This document shows, in pieces, positions 1 to 8,455 of a DNA stretch of 25,624 nucleotides. Below the pieces are notes generated by a model, which ran no database searches, was not told the DNA's origin, and saw only the letters and a program-made list of their open reading frames with translations. Location: assembly GCA_049999725.1 (NCBI GenBank), contig JBNGIS010031625.1, positions 1-25,624 of the forward strand, written 5' to 3'. The stretch is from Haplomitrium mnioides. Lineage: Eukaryota > Marchantiophyta > Haplomitriopsida > Calobryales. Positions within the stretch are counted from its first letter, which is position 1. The number at the start of each line of letters is the position of its first letter. A program made the translations under genes and the position numbers.

Positions 1-972
1 TAAATAATATAAAAATAAATAAATTCAATAAAATAAATCAAAGTAGCCTATAGGGGAAATCTTTTTGAATTATCCCTATACTATCGGATAGGGGGAGTAA
101 AATTTTTTACATAATAATAAATAATATATAAAATAATATATAAAATAATATATAAAACAAAACCTCTTCTCGGACACGGTGAGTAGAGTACCCTTCCGAG
201 CTCCCACAACAATGGAGTCGCTGATCAACCATCAAACCGTCTCACGCGACCCTTATAGCCTAGCCCTTTGCTCCATTTGTCCTGACTGCCCTCCAATTGA
301 TTGCAATTCTTCCGTGTCAGTTGGATTGGTCCTCCGATGGTTCCAACACAACCTGGTTTCTTCATACTCTAAACGCGTCCTTATACTGGCTTGATCTTCT
401 TTTCCGCCTTTGGGCACCAGGTTGATCAATTCTAGACACAAATTGTAGTACTAGGCCAAGGAAAGCGCAAAAATTCGAAAAATACCAAAAAAGCCTGACC
501 GACACCCTCCACTGAGAGGTGCAAGGGTGGCAAGAGTCCACCAGCACGCTCCTAGGGCACAGGCTATTTGGAAGCCCAGACTTTTGCTGAAGTGAAGTAG
601 GAGAGCCTGAAAGCTTGTTTGCAAAAAACCGAAGACCGGTCTGTAGTGCTCAAGAGAAGAGCGACAAAAAATAAAATAAAATATTGTTTTGATTTAATGT
701 CAATTTTACTCCTAGGTTGAAGGGGAGACCAATCAACTAAGATTGGCAAGCCAGATGTACCTTGTCCAGAAGAGAAGGAACGGTTACTTGTGTTGATTTG
801 CGCATTTTAGCCAACTTGTGAGCAAGAGACCGAGTGGCAATAGCATGGCCTGTGAGTTGTGAGTGAGTTTAGCTGATCAGAGGTCAACACAGAGCCAGAG
901 GGTGGAAGGTGGCAGTATGGCATCACTAGTAGTGGCATCCAATTTCGACCTGCAGTAAGAGCGACTCAGTAG
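1..972. other. Leader-like non-coding stretch upstream of retroelement 1
   Basis: No supportable gene is present. The first 160 bases are very AT-rich and contain three perfect head-to-tail copies of a 12-mer (ataatatataaa, 121-156) and two small overlapping inverted repeats (TATAGGG at 49-55 with CCCTATA at 74-80; CCCTAT at 74-79 with ATAGGG at 88-93). From about 170 to 650 the sequence is richer in GC and has only short open frames on both strands, none with recognisable content. I looked for a tRNA primer-binding site just downstream of a possible 5' LTR and found no good match. The LTR-like repeat at 4729 has no copy here. The region is probably the untranslated leader of the element that follows; its 5' LTR either lies left of the window or is lost. 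Confidence 0.4.
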
Positions 973-2457
973 TTGGTAAGTGACTATACATCGGACGAAG
1001 AGGAGGCAACTCTTCATATCACTCAAGTACATTCCCCGTTGTCTTGGGATATGTATGAGATATATGGGGCCACAAAAGGGCCAAGGAGGTTCTCTGGTGC
1101 AGTAGGCACCATTGATCTAGATGATTTCATTCAGGAGTTTGACACTTGGTGTGATATGCAAACATTGCAGAACTCAGCTCTCTTTACACCTTTCATTACA
1201 TGGAAAGGTTTGTTTCAGCACTTGGAAGGGTCGCCTATGGATGACTACCATGAATTTATGCGGGTTCATTTGACTGAGATTGAGGAGTGGAGACAATATT
1301 GGTCTCCCAATTATGTGTCCATCACCTATAGTGGAAGGGCCAGTACCCATGTCCCTGTGACCCATACAATGTCCTCTAGTAGTACTAGCTACAGTGTCGG
1401 TGTTTCAAGGGCAAGAGGAGTTTTCAGTACACCTAATCCAGTTAGTGCAGTAGAGAGTGGAGGGGTTCTAGTGTTTAACCTTGTGGTTGAGTTTTTTGAG
1501 CTTCTCAAGCACAATTACCAAGGTGTGTGGATGGACAAGCTGAAGAGTCTTCAAGAGTTCCAGCGCAAGACTAGAGAGAGCTTGAGGGAAGCTTACACCA
1601 GGATGAGAAGGCTCATCAATGTTACGAAGGGAGTGATAGAGGCTCAAGTTGTACAGTTTTGGTATTCCATCCTTGACAGGGATTTGAGGAGGAGAGTGAG
1701 AGGTGCCACCCTTCTCAGGGATTTTGATCCCACTCTTGCCATTGTGTTTACACTGTTAGAGCGCATAGAGCTTAATGTGGTGAATGAGAGAGTAGTCACT
1801 ACAGAATTTCAGAAGAAGGTACCAAAATATGCGTCTCAAGCCATATCCACATCACAGTCTGCACCACGAAAGGGTCAGAAGGCTAGACGGCAATCAGCTT
1901 TACCATCTTATGCAGGTCAGCAGCCAGGTTGTTGGACCTATGGTGGAGATCATATGCAGAGGCTATGTCCAGAGGTGAAGAAGCCACGAGCAGCATGCTG
2001 TGAAGATGCAGGTGTAGCTCGCCAGCAGCAATGTGACCATTGTGGGGTAATGGGTCACACTACGGACTGATGTTTTTTTCTTCACTCAGAGCTACGGCGA
2101 GGAGGAGCTCATACAGGTGAGCAAGGCAGAGGTGGGCGAGGTAGTCGTAGCAAAGGAGCATCACAAGCTAAGAGAGATGGGGTGGGTGCTCCAGCAACTA
2201 CTGTGGATCCTAAGGATGCTAGGATCCCATAGTTGGAGCAGCAGTTAGTTGCCATGACTACAGCACAGGCGAGGCCCAACTCTGGAGGTGAATCCTCTAC
2301 TTCATACGCAGCAGATAGAGATTTAGCTGGTATGGGATTCATGTGTGGGACAGACCATAGTCATGCATCTGCGGCGGTAAGAAGAGTGGCAGGCAAGGCT
2401 ATTGAGCCTAGGGGAGAAGCGGTAGAGTCAGATCCTCAGAAGGGAGACGCTCACTGA
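973..2457 (+). pseudogene. Retroelement 1 Gag with two zinc knuckles (broken by stops)
   Basis: Capsid/nucleocapsid protein of an LTR retroelement, packaging element RNA in cytoplasmic particles. The frame is open from 973 (TTG, just after a TAG) and the first ATG is at 1051; it first stops at 2068. The capsid-type part is in two blocks: FIQEFDTWCDMQ with LEGSPMDDY (about residues 50-95), and a second helical block containing LREAYTRMRRL (about 165-250). A basic segment then leads to a knuckle at residues 320-332, C-x2-Y-x3-H-x4-C, where the second Cys has become Tyr (TGT to TAT). The second knuckle starts at residue 354 (CDHCGVMGH) and is intact except that TGA at 2068, probably once CGA, interrupts it just before its last Cys. 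The same frame continues through a Gly/Arg/Ser-rich tail, TAG at 2230 and TGA at 2455. Confidence 0.8.
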
Positions 2458-3504
2458 CAAGTAAGACTTCCACATTCATTTGAGTTGATAGATTTGGTGA
2501 GGACCATGTCCATGTGTCCGACTATGGCTTCCAGAGAGATAGAGAGATCAGCCACGGTGGAGGGAAGTGTGTCTTTGATTATGGAGCTAGCCATGTTAGT
2601 GGTCGATAAACCACTATTTTCAGCTAGAAATGTGTTGATTGGAAGAGTCACACCAGCTAAAGTGTTCAAGTTAGCAGCCACATTTTGTGGAGAGACTCAA
2701 GGTGCTACTTCCAGTATGGAAGTGAGACCTATGAGTAGAGTAGTTGATGTAGGTGCTACTAAGTCTGGAGGTGAGACATGGCATGTTGTTGCGGCACGGC
2801 TGATGGAGTTATCAGCCTGACCAGCATTTGAGAGAACAAGATTCAGACCTAGTGTGGTGTCTATCAACAATCAGAGTGGTATCTTCCAACTTGTCGGTCC
2901 TTGAAATGTGGTGTACAGGCCAGCCAGAGTACTTTTGGATACAAGTGCACAACCGTTGATGTTAGGCAAGTCAGTTGTGCATGGATTGGGAATGAGGCCA
3001 AGAGATGTGGAGATCTACCCTTTCCTCATTCAGACTTCATTGGGAGGACCTTCACCCATGTAGCATATTATACATGGAGAGATCAAGCTTAGAGCGCAAG
3101 CTGATCGTCCCACAGATAGCTCATATATGAGCGCTTAGGCCATACTTACCAAGGCAAAGTCTTATGATGTTTTGGTGGGGTGTACGGTGTTATATCCTAT
3201 GGGGTTCACTATTGATTTTTGGGATGAGTCAGTATCCTATCGGCCTGGACGACGATCTAGAGAGGCACGGTTGAGCAAGTTGCTTGTCATATTTAGTGGA
3301 CTAGTTGGGGGTCCAATTTCACATCCTATGGCATTATCAACATTTTTTAGAGTTATCAGTGACTACTTTGACTTACTGGAGGGGAATGCACATGCAGTCG
3401 ACATTTCTTCTGTTGAGGAGGTGTATTCAGAGGTTGCGAGGCCAACATCATCGTTGTCAAGTGAGGTGATTTCTATGAGTAGAAGTAGGGAGAGAATGTG
3501 GTAG
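2458..3504 (+). pseudogene. Retroelement 1 linker and retropepsin (aspartic protease)
   Basis: The frame continues from Gag through about 120 codons I do not recognise (2458-2820) into a retropepsin, the enzyme that would process the polyprotein. The catalytic signature is at 2938-2946: VLL-D-T-S-A-Q, followed by PLMLGK and GLGM. The normal D-T-G has become D-T-S, explained by one GGT to AGT change. Downstream, SYDVLVGCTVLYPMGF and a D-F-W-D-E-S segment ending in YRPG fit the rest of a protease-like domain. A spacer containing LLEGNAHAVD follows. In-frame stops lie at 2818, 2902, 3061, 3136 and 3502, all TGA or TAG. There is no frameshift. Like retropepsins in general it would act as a dimer. 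The changed active site and five stops make it inactive. Confidence 0.65.
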
Positions 3505-4254
3505 GTACAGACGTCTAGGTTGGTTGAGGATGCTTGGCAGGATGCATCTGCACCAATTTTTGCACTAGATGGGTCTGTCACACCTGGACCTATAAATCTT
3601 TCACCATTAGATACTATGCCAATTTCATGGCAGTATCTTGTTGATGGTATTTGTTTGTTGGAGCAGTTTGGAGGCATTAGTACAGAGTTAGCTGATGTGC
3701 TCCAAGCAGGGATTTCAGTTTGGCGGTCTTTGTATGTGGAGAAGGGTGAGATTGCTCGCAGAATCTCCTTGAGGTATGTGGCACTGATGGTTGAGCAATT
3801 TCCACAATTGCTTTCAGTTAGTGCAGTGCAAGGTTATCTACATGCATTTTCGGCTGACATTTTATTACTAGGGGCGGACCACTTAACTAGAGTTGGGCCG
3901 ATTAATTTAGTGGTGAGTCACCTTGCAGCTTATGTATTTCGGACAACAAGCCTTGGTTTTATTTGGGATGGAACCTTGCAAAGACAGGTGGAACCCAACC
4001 CTGATGAGAGAGAGCGGGCAATGGCACTTTTTACTTGTACTACTGTTGTTGCATTTGTCACTGATACTGAGCGATGCCATGTGTAGAGACAAGCCAAGGA
4101 TTTGTATGGTTTTACTTGGAATGTGAGATTCTAGTGGAAAGACGCTCAAATTTTGCGAGTTTGGATTGATGCGAGGGACCCTGATTTACCCTTCTCTATT
4201 CGATATGATGCCACTATGGTTGTGGATCTAGATGATCTAGATGTTTGGGTGTAG
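3505..4254 (+). pseudogene. C5 cytosine DNA methyltransferase-like domain within retroelement 1 (catalytic core deleted)
   Basis: This would be a cytosine-5 DNA methyltransferase, transferring methyl from S-adenosylmethionine to cytosine. It is carried in the retroelement polyprotein, downstream of and in frame with the protease. Visible parts, numbering from 3520: a SAM-binding motif I, ICLLEQFGGIST (residues 44-55); a motif II-like YVEKGEIARR (72-81); a hydrophobic helix-strand region up to GPINLVVS (126-133), where N129 stands at the position of the usual Asp of motif IV; then, abruptly, LGFIWDG (145-151) and DERERAM (162-168), which resemble motif IX, and QAKDLYGFTW after the stop at 4084, resembling motif X. 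The Pro-Cys catalytic loop, the ENV motif and the target-recognition domain are missing between residues 133 and about 145. Family enzymes normally have some 150-200 residues there. In-frame stops are at 4084, 4132 and 4252. I am fairly confident of the family, less of the subfamily. Confidence 0.65.
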
Positions 4255-4713
4255 GTGTGTTCAGCGAGAGCCCACGTATTGCCTTTGGAAGTTTTGCAGC
4301 TGGAGGGACATGATGGTATGGTTTGGACGATTCATGTGTGCAATTGTGCACTTTGCCACCTTTTGACCATTGATAGAACTATGGACTTCAGTGTGGCACA
4401 AGTTCCTATAGCTTTGAAGTGCGTGCTATATGGTTCTCCTTAGGGAGCCAACACTATGTTTATTTTTCAAGTGTTCTAGGGGATGGTATATGTCATGTTT
4501 GACACCTCCATTAGTTACTATTCCTAGCGGATCATGGTTCTTCCCTCATAGTTCATAGAACAACTAGTTTCCATTGAGTTCTAGGGTTGGTACAGATTAT
4601 AAGAGGTGAACGATGGGGCTCCATTGCACCCTGCCTCCTAGTCTTTGCATCAGTAGGTGTATATAAATTTTCTAAGAGATAGATGGCTAGCTAGTGTTAG
4701 AGGACCTGACCAC
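4255..4713 (+). pseudogene. C-terminal tail of the retroelement 1 frame (unassigned)
   Basis: The same frame continues after the methyltransferase remnant, with stops at 4441, 4477, 4525, 4549, 4582, 4600, 4639 and 4654. Six of the seven after 4441 are TAG. The text between stops still reads like protein, for example VLPLEVLQLEGHDGMVW near the start and DRWLASVRGPDHELGG just before the polypurine tract. I do not recognise a domain here. It occupies the place where reverse transcriptase and integrase would sit in an autonomous element, but no motif of either is present and the length is far too short for them. Confidence 0.45.
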
Positions 4714-4728
4714 GAGCTAGGGGGCAAT
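4714..4728 (+). other. Polypurine tract of retroelement 1
   Basis: The purine-rich run gagctagggggcaat lies immediately before TGTGGGA. A G-rich tract directly upstream of the TG that starts the 3' LTR is the standard second-strand primer site of LTR retroelements. The placement right after the end of the coding frame supports the reading. Confidence 0.6.
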
Positions 4729-4853
4729 TGTGGGATCTTATGCATTGTATGCGCATGAGACTCAATTGTTTGTAATTCTTTGTTGTATGTCAGTAGATGT
4801 CATGGAATGTGTGTGGACGATGTAGTTGTGTAAGCGATGTGTATATGCATGAC
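4729..4853 (+). repeat. LTR-like direct repeat, copy 1 (start of 3' LTR)
   Basis: Starts with TGTGGGATC straight after the polypurine tract. These 125 bp recur at 5125-5249 with about nine mismatches and no indels (about 93 percent by eye). It contains tatgcattgtatgcgcatga, an alternating purine-pyrimidine stretch. Because it follows a polypurine tract it is probably the beginning of the 3' LTR. The right end of the LTR is not certain. Confidence 0.6.
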
Positions 4854-5124
4854 AGCTGTCACAACATTCCATGTAGTTTTCTATTTTTAGACATTTTGAA
4901 ATTTTCATGTTTTTGTGCCTTAGTATAGAAGGCCATGTACTCTCATCGAAAGGTTATCTTTCGATGTCTGATTTTGTTTATGAACCAAGAGGAGAGCTGT
5001 GGCATTGGAGTTCTTAAAGAAGCGTGGATTCGTTGTGAGGAAAGGTGCGCTGGTTCTGATATCGGAAGATCAACACATACTAATTGGGAATTTCTTCAAA
5101 AAGGTATCACTCGAAGATAAGTAT
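4854..5124. other. Spacer between the two LTR-like repeats
   Basis: These 271 bp separate the two 125-bp copies. The left part (ttagtatagaaggccatgta, then a small inverted repeat, tcgaaaggttatctttcga at 4947-4965) could be the rest of the LTR with a weak TATA-like box. The right part (about 5000-5120) is open for some 40 codons in one frame but matches nothing I know. No terminal duplications mark an inserted element. Confidence 0.35.
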
Positions 5125-5249
5125 TGTGGGAAATCATGCATTGTATGCGCATAAGACTCAATTGTTTGTCATTCTCTATTGTATGTCGGTAGATGTCATG
5201 GAATGTGTGTGGACGATGTAGTTGTGTAAGCGATGTGTATACGCATGAC
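5125..5249 (+). repeat. LTR-like direct repeat, copy 2
   Basis: A second copy of the 125-bp repeat, starting TGTGGGAAATC and ending gcatgac at 5249, exactly 396 bp after copy 1. The bases before it (gataagtat) are not a convincing polypurine tract. Its right end coincides with the start of the 116-bp satellite, so the satellite probably grew from, or was joined to, this copy. Confidence 0.6.
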
Positions 5250-7421
5250 ATATGACAATATAGGCACAATATATCTAGAAAAACATTATTGGAGATCCAT
5301 ACATCTTTTTTTTTCTTTTGTATAAACAACTATTATAGATGGACTTGATGAGTTTATTAGAATGTTGTGAGAATGTCGGTAGAACATATGAAGAAAAAAA
5401 AGGATTATATGTAGAATTGATGTGTTTTTTAGAGTGTTGTGACGATGTGAGCACAACAAATGATGAAAACAACTATTGGAGATCTTTGCATACTTACTTT
5501 TTGTTCATGTGAGACAACTTTGTTGAGCTTCTTACGCAGATAATGCTCACCAATAAATATGCGCACAATTGTTTTATAGTTGTTGTGGACCCAAAGTGCG
5601 GGTTAAAGGATAAGTCAAAGTTTGATTTGAGGAACCCTAACAAGTATAAGTATTAGAGATCAATGCATGCTTTTTTTTTTGCTTTCTTTGTTATAAGAAA
5701 AACAACATTGGAGATCCACGCATGTTTCTTTTTCTTTTGTATGAGAGAATTATTGTATATAAACTTGATGAGTTTCATAGAGTGTTGTGATAATGTGGGC
5801 ATAAGAGATGAAGAAAAACACTTTTGGAGATCTATGTATGCTTCTTTTTTGTTTGTATGAGACAACTATTCTATATAGACTTGATGAATTTGTTTGGGTG
5901 TTGTGACAATGTGAGAACAATAAATAAAAATAAACATTATTAGAGATCTTAGCATGTTTTATTTTTATTTGTATGAGACAACTATTTTATATAGACTTGA
6001 TGGGTTTATTAGAGCATTGTTGCAATGTAGACACATCATATGAAGAAATCATTATTTGAGATCTAATAATGCTTTTCTTTTTCTTTGGTATGAGAAAACT
6101 TTTGTATATAGACTTGATGAGTTCATTGGAGTGTTGTGACGATATAGGTACAAGAAATGAAGAAAAAAAGTACTCCAGATCTATGCATGCCTATTTTATG
6201 TTTGCATTAAATAGTTTTACTATAAAGACTTGATGAGTTTATCGGAGTGTTGTTATGATTTTGGCACAAAAAATGAAGAAAAACCTTATTTGAGATTCAT
6301 GCATGGTTCTTTTACTTTCGTATGAGACAACTAATGTACAGAGACTAGATGAGTTTATTAGAGTGTTGTGACAATGTGGGTATAACATATGAAAAAAACA
6401 TGATTGGAGATTTATGAATGCTTTACATTCTTTTATGTTAGAAAATTATTATTTATAGACTTGATGAGTTTATTAGAGTGTTCTCATGATGTGAGAACAA
6501 GAGATGATGAAAACATTTTTGGAGATCTATGCATGTTTCTTTTTCTTTCATATAATACAACTGTTATATGTAGACTTGATGAGTTTGTTAGAGTGTTGTC
6601 ACGATATGGGCACAACAGATGAAGAGAAACATTATTGGAGTTCTGTGCATGATTCTTTTTCTTTGGTATTAGACAACTATTGTAAGTAGATTTGATGAGT
6701 TTATTAGATTTTGTTTTTACAATATGGGCAATAGAAAATGAAGAGAAACATTATTGGAGATCCATGCATGCTTCTTTTTCTTTTGTTTAAGCCACTAATA
6801 TATGTAGAATTGATGAGTTTATTAGAGTATTGTAACGATCCAAGGATACGAGATGAGGAATAGCATTATTGGAGATCTATGTATGCTTCTTTTTCTTTTG
6901 TATGAGACAACTATTATTTATAGACTTGATGAGTTTATTAGAGTGGCATGACAATGTGGGCACAAAAAATGAAGAAAAGCATTATTGGAGATCTATGCAT
7001 GCTTCTTTTTCTTTCGTATGAGACAACTATTATTTATAGATTGATGATTTTCTTAGGGTGTTGTGACAATGTAGGCATAAAAAATGATGAAAAAATTATT
7101 GGAGATCTATGTATGCTTCTTTTTTATATATTTCAAACAACTATTATAAATAGACTCGAATTGTTTATTGGAGTGTTGGGACAATGTGGGCACAACAGAC
7201 AAAGAAAAACATTATTGGACATCTATCCATGCCTCATTTTCTTTTATATGAGACAACTCTTATATATATACTGAATGAGTTTATTAGAGTGTTGTGACAA
7301 TGTGGGCACAAGAGATGAAAAAAAATATTATTGGAGTGTTGCTACGATGTAGGCACAAAAGTTGAAGAAAAACATTATTGGAGATTTTTACATGCTTGTT
7401 TTTCGTTTGTATGAGACAACA
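5250..7421. repeat. Satellite array, unit about 116 bp, about 18 units
   Basis: Head-to-tail units are visible by the recurring phrase ggagatctatgcatgc. That phrase falls near 5710, 5826, 5942, 6058, 6175, 6291, 6406, 6521, 6637, 6756, 6871, 6987, 7101 and 7217, a spacing of 114-119. Each unit also has a pyrimidine tract (cttctttttcttttg), tatgagacaact, gacttgatgagtttatt, gtgttgtgacaatgtgggca and gaagaaaaacatt. The left part (5290-5710) and right end (7333-7380) contain shortened units with internal deletions. Short open frames inside are by-products of the repeat; 116 is not a multiple of three, so they shift frame every unit. Neighbouring units look clearly divergent, so the array is not freshly amplified. 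Confidence 0.9.
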
Positions 7422-8071
7422 TAAAAAGGAAGCTTAATGGATCTACATCAAAGTATCTTCAATGGAATTGGCTCTGCACTAGAACATATTCAGATGAACT
7501 AGATCTACATAACGTGCCATCAACTCTTCAACATCTTTAGCAAACAACAAATATGATTGATTTTGGAATAATTAGATTTTGCTATATTAGGAATCATGCT
7601 TTAGTATAGATTTAAATCAATGTTTAGCTGGCAAGTATGGGCAAGCACAAACTAACTCTAGTCAAGAGATCAACCGAGCATCAAGAATTTCTAAAGAAGT
7701 GGTTGATGAAAATATGGTGGGCAATTTAAAAAAAGTGTTGTGGGATCATTTTATGTCTTTTCTTTCTTGTGGGTCTATTTAGTAGTCTAGTTGTATGTCT
7801 GCAATTAAGAAGTAAGTTGAGAAAGTGCATGTGGAGCACAAGAGGAGATCCGAGAGTCAGATTCATCAACGTTCAAGAATCAGCCAAGGAGAGGTATATG
7901 TCAGCAGAAATGGGATGAAAATAGGCAATACATGACAAGGAGGATGTTGAGAAATTGATGAAGAAAGTCCAAAGACACTCGAATGGATGGTGTTGTGGGA
8001 AAGTTTTTTTTTTGGGAATTGAACATAGCTAGAGAGTGTTGGCCATAATCTTGCTATTAGTTTTCTTGTTC
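7422..8071. other. No gene seen
   Basis: AT-rich unique sequence after the satellite ends at gtatgagacaac. It contains two occurrences of gtgttgtggga (near 7735 and 7990) whose flanks are unrelated, and a T-run near 8006. No open frame of note on either strand. Confidence 0.5.
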
Positions 8072-8455
8072 ATGTTAGAGATCAAGAAAAAGAAGATGTG
8101 TAATCGCATTATAGAGAATAGAATTACAAAAAAAATATCATGGAGTGTGTTGCTACGATTCAAAATGAGTGACGCCACTCTGGTGGTTGATAGAGGAAGA
8201 TTCAAGACATGTCAAGGTCATAGCGAAGATCCAAATGTTTATACCTTGATTGTGTTGAAGCTTGAAATAGGGCTTAGATTGAAATGTGTCTTAGGGTTAT
8301 GTAAGATTGGTGGATATGAAGAAGAAGTAACATTACAAAACAAGAAAAAGAGAATCCTCAAAGTGTGTGAAAGAGAAGGTGCTCTAACGAGTTTATTTGA
8401 AAACAAGGGTGAATCGACCTCCTCTATAGTTTCCATGGAGGGTCAAGGCTGTTGA
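8072..8455 (+). CDS. Weak hypothetical open frame, 127 codons
   Basis: The frame is open from a GTG at 8036, with the first ATG at 8072, to a TGA at 8453. The predicted product is Lys-rich near its start (MLEIKKKKMCNRI) and contains MSDATLVVDRGRFKTC, later KNKKKRILKVCEREGAL-like basic and acidic stretches, and ends in SIVSMEGQGC. There is no signal peptide, membrane segment or known motif. No promoter or splice context is evident, and frames of this length are expected by chance somewhere in 25 kb, so it may be no gene at all. It could be an exon fragment or an old retroelement piece. Confidence 0.15.
   Translation: MLEIKKKKMCNRIIENRITKKISWSVLLRFKMSDATLVVDRGRFKTCQGHSEDPNVYTLIVLKLEIGLRLKCVLGLCKIGGYEEEVTLQNKKKRILKVCEREGALTSLFENKGESTSSIVSMEGQGC

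Larger units (their letters stand above)
973..4853 (+). mobile_element. Decayed LTR retroelement 1 (Gag - protease - C5 methyltransferase, no pol)
   Basis: One reading frame can be followed from 973 to the polypurine tract at about 4714 without a frameshift. It is interrupted by 19 stop codons. In order it shows a retroviral-type Gag with two CCHC-like zinc knuckles, a retropepsin with a D-T-S version of the D-T-G signature, a cytosine-5 methyltransferase-like domain and an unassigned tail. The frame ends directly at a purine tract followed by TGTGGGA, the usual arrangement at the 3' end of an LTR element. No reverse transcriptase, RNase H or integrase motif is found between Gag and the 3' end, or elsewhere in the window. 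The element is therefore non-autonomous, either by family design or by loss of pol. The 5' end is not resolved. I recall cytosine-methyltransferase-carrying retrotransposons from charophyte algae and dinoflagellates; that link is from memory. Confidence 0.75.

Noticed and set aside
179-547. Short open frames on both strands in the GC-richer part of the leader
   Set aside because: They overlap each other on opposite strands, are 61-71 codons at most and have no recognisable motif.
4729-5124. Reverse transcriptase, RNase H or integrase remnants after the methyltransferase
   Set aside because: No Y-x-D-D, no DDE-type spacing and no HHCC zinc finger was seen in any frame; the open text near 5000-5120 matches nothing known.
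6404-7274. Open frames inside the 116-bp satellite with a repeated CFFFF-like text
   Set aside because: They follow from the repeat itself; the unit is not a multiple of three, so the frame changes each period.
5250-7421. CRISPR-like interpretation of the regular repeats
   Set aside because: Units are contiguous 116-bp monomers with no unique spacers, and the DNA is eukaryotic in character.
7735-8000. Two gtgttgtggga motifs as a possible LTR pair
   Set aside because: Only about 11 bases match; flanking sequence differs completely.
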